From an uncultured Clostridium sp. (lineage in GTDB: Bacteria > Bacillota > Clostridia > Clostridiales > Clostridiaceae), in the NCBI RefSeq assembly GCF_900769625.1, contig NZ_CAAGHK010000075.1:1-64000 (forward strand): 64,000 bases of DNA. The letters run 5' to 3'. This document shows, piece after piece, positions 62,890 to 64,000 of the stretch. Positions within the stretch are counted from its first letter, which is position 1. Each line of letters begins with the position of its first letter. The notes under the pieces were generated by a model. The model made no database searches, was not told the origin of the DNA, and saw only the letters and a program-made list of their open reading frames with translations. The position numbers and the translations under genes are program-made.

Positions 62890-64000
62890 CTATTGATTAA
62901 CTAGCAGTGCTACATTTTCCACATGCTTAGTCATAGGAAACATATCTACCGGCTGAACTTCAACTGCTTTATAACCTTCATTTTCTAAATACTTTAAATC
63001 TCTTGCCAGAGTACTTGTATCGCATGAAACATACACTATTCTTCTTGGCTTAGCTTTTCCTAAAGCATCTAATAATTTTGAATCGCATCCTTTTCTTGGT
63101 GGATCAACTACAATTACTTCTGGAATTATCCCATCTCCAATTAATCTTGGTATTATTTCTTCTGCCTTTCCAACATAAAACTCTGCATTATTAATATTGT
63201 TAATTTCCGCATTAACCTTAGCATTATCTATAGCCTGAGGTACTATTTCAACACCATAGACTTTTTTTGCTTTTTGAGATAAAAATAAGCTGATTGTTCC
63301 TGTTCCGCAATATGCATCAAATACAATCTCATTACCATTCAAATTAGCATATTCAAGAGCTTTATTATATAGCACTTCAGTTTGTACAGGATTTACCTGA
63401 AAAAATGATAATGGTGATATATTAAACTTATATTCACCTATGTAATCACATATGTAATCTTCTCCATATAAATTAATGCATTCATACCCCATTACAAGAT
63501 TTGTATCCTTATCATTTATATTTTGAACTATGCTCTTTATATCAGGCATACTGCTGTTTAAGTCTTCTATTAATTTATCTATATATGGTATCTTTTTATT
63601 TGTAGTAACCAGTATGACCATTATTTCGTTAGTCCTAAAGGCTTTTCTGATAACGATATGTCTTATAATACCCTTTTTAAAGAACTTTCCATCCTTTTTA
63701 GCTGGCATAATAGAATAATCATTCATCCACTTTCTTACTATTCTTATTATTTCTTCAGATTCCTTATCTTGAAGAAGACATGTATCCATATCTATAATAT
63801 CATGACTTTTTTCACTAAAAAATCCTATAGATAATTTTCCATTGATCATACCTACAGGAAATTGAACCTTATTTCTATATCTATATATATTTTCCATACC
63901 TATTGGATATTTGACTATACTATCATCTAATCCGCTTATCTTTCTTATACAGTCTTTCACTCTTGTAAATTTATAATCACGCTGCCCATCATAGCTTAAA
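62890..64000 (-). CDS. rlmD: 23S rRNA (uracil-5-)-methyltransferase RlmD/TrmA type, 5' end outside window
   Basis: The frame runs off the right edge: upstream of the GTG at 63960 it continues in frame (YDGQRDYKFTRVKDC) to base 64000, so the N terminus is missing. The visible 370 codons match the SAM-dependent uracil-C5 methyltransferase family: VKDCIRKISG, YRYRNKVQFPVG, the SAM-binding VFDAYCGTGTISLFLSQKAKKVYGVE segment (about 240-265 from the GTG), DPPRKGCDSKLLDAL with the catalytic Cys and YVSCDTSTLARDLKYL near the C terminus. It probably methylates U1939 of 23S rRNA; this is from family knowledge. An exact assignment among RlmD, RlmCD and TrmA needs comparison. Confidence 0.88.
   Translation of the reverse strand, partial: LSYDGQRDYKFTRVKDCIRKISGLDDSIVKYPIGMENIYRYRNKVQFPVGMINGKLSIGFFSEKSHDIIDMDTCLLQDKESEEIIRIVRKWMNDYSIMPAKKDGKFFKKGIIRHIVIRKAFRTNEIMVILVTTNKKIPYIDKLIEDLNSSMPDIKSIVQNINDKDTNLVMGYECINLYGEDYICDYIGEYKFNISPLSFFQVNPVQTEVLYNKALEYANLNGNEIVFDAYCGTGTISLFLSQKAKKVYGVEIVPQAIDNAKVNAEINNINNAEFYVGKAEEIIPRLIGDGIIPEVIVVDPPRKGCDSKLLDALGKAKPRRIVYVSCDTSTLARDLKYLENEGYKAVEVQPVDMFPMTKHVENVALLVNQ

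Overview
The window is low-GC DNA with strong AGGAGG-type ribosome binding sites, sigma-A promoters and U-tailed hairpins. It carries choline-binding-type surface proteins with cadherin-like domains, a CsoR/CopA pair, a HelD-like motor, three signal peptidases I and NEAT domains. This points to a chromosome segment of Clostridium sensu stricto (butyricum/beijerinckii-like). The species assignment is inference. No rRNA, tRNA, insertion sequence, phage or CRISPR was seen, and nearly all genes lie on the minus strand.

Region 1 (1-13.7 kb) is a surface-protein array. It has a 3'-truncated secreted protein at the window edge, then five paralogous secreted proteins built from cadherin-like beta-sandwich domains plus C-terminal GW/WYY cell-wall-binding repeats. 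After a small plus-strand orphan gene comes a cell-wall-anchored metallo-beta-lactamase-fold protein resembling the ComEC C-terminal domain. Region 2 (13.8-23.7 kb) is one giant cyclic beta-1,2-glucan synthase-type gene (GT84 + GH94) with disordered insertions and an unclear start. Region 3 (23.8-31.6 kb) holds an M18 aminopeptidase, folate genes (folB-folK fusion, folP, an HD hydrolase), dapA and a polar amino-acid ABC transporter. Region 4 (32-40.7 kb) holds a HelD-like helicase, ftsH with a DUF3006 gene, three tandem signal peptidases and lysA. The lysA leader contains a lysine riboswitch that I recognise from conserved sequence.

Region 5 (41-51.3 kb) holds a TIM-barrel protein, a 618-bp divergent intergenic region with a DnaA-box cluster, a HAAS/DUF4097 pair, a chemotaxis-receptor remnant, an AlaX-type editing protein, the copper genes csoR-copA and an M20 amidohydrolase. 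Region 6 (51.4-61 kb) looks iron-responsive. A near-consensus Fur box lies over the promoter of a paired ABC transporter operon. A second Fur-like box precedes a YgbA-like gene, a DUF454 gene and a seven-domain NEAT surface protein. Region 7 (61-64 kb) has a nitrilase-family amidase, a frameshifted zinc-ribbon/YARHG gene and a 5'-truncated RlmD-type rRNA methyltransferase.

The regions most worth following up are the two Fur-linked operons, the DnaA-box cluster at 42.06-42.36 kb, the lysine riboswitch with a distant terminator, the secreted ComEC-like hydrolase and the frameshifted YARHG gene.
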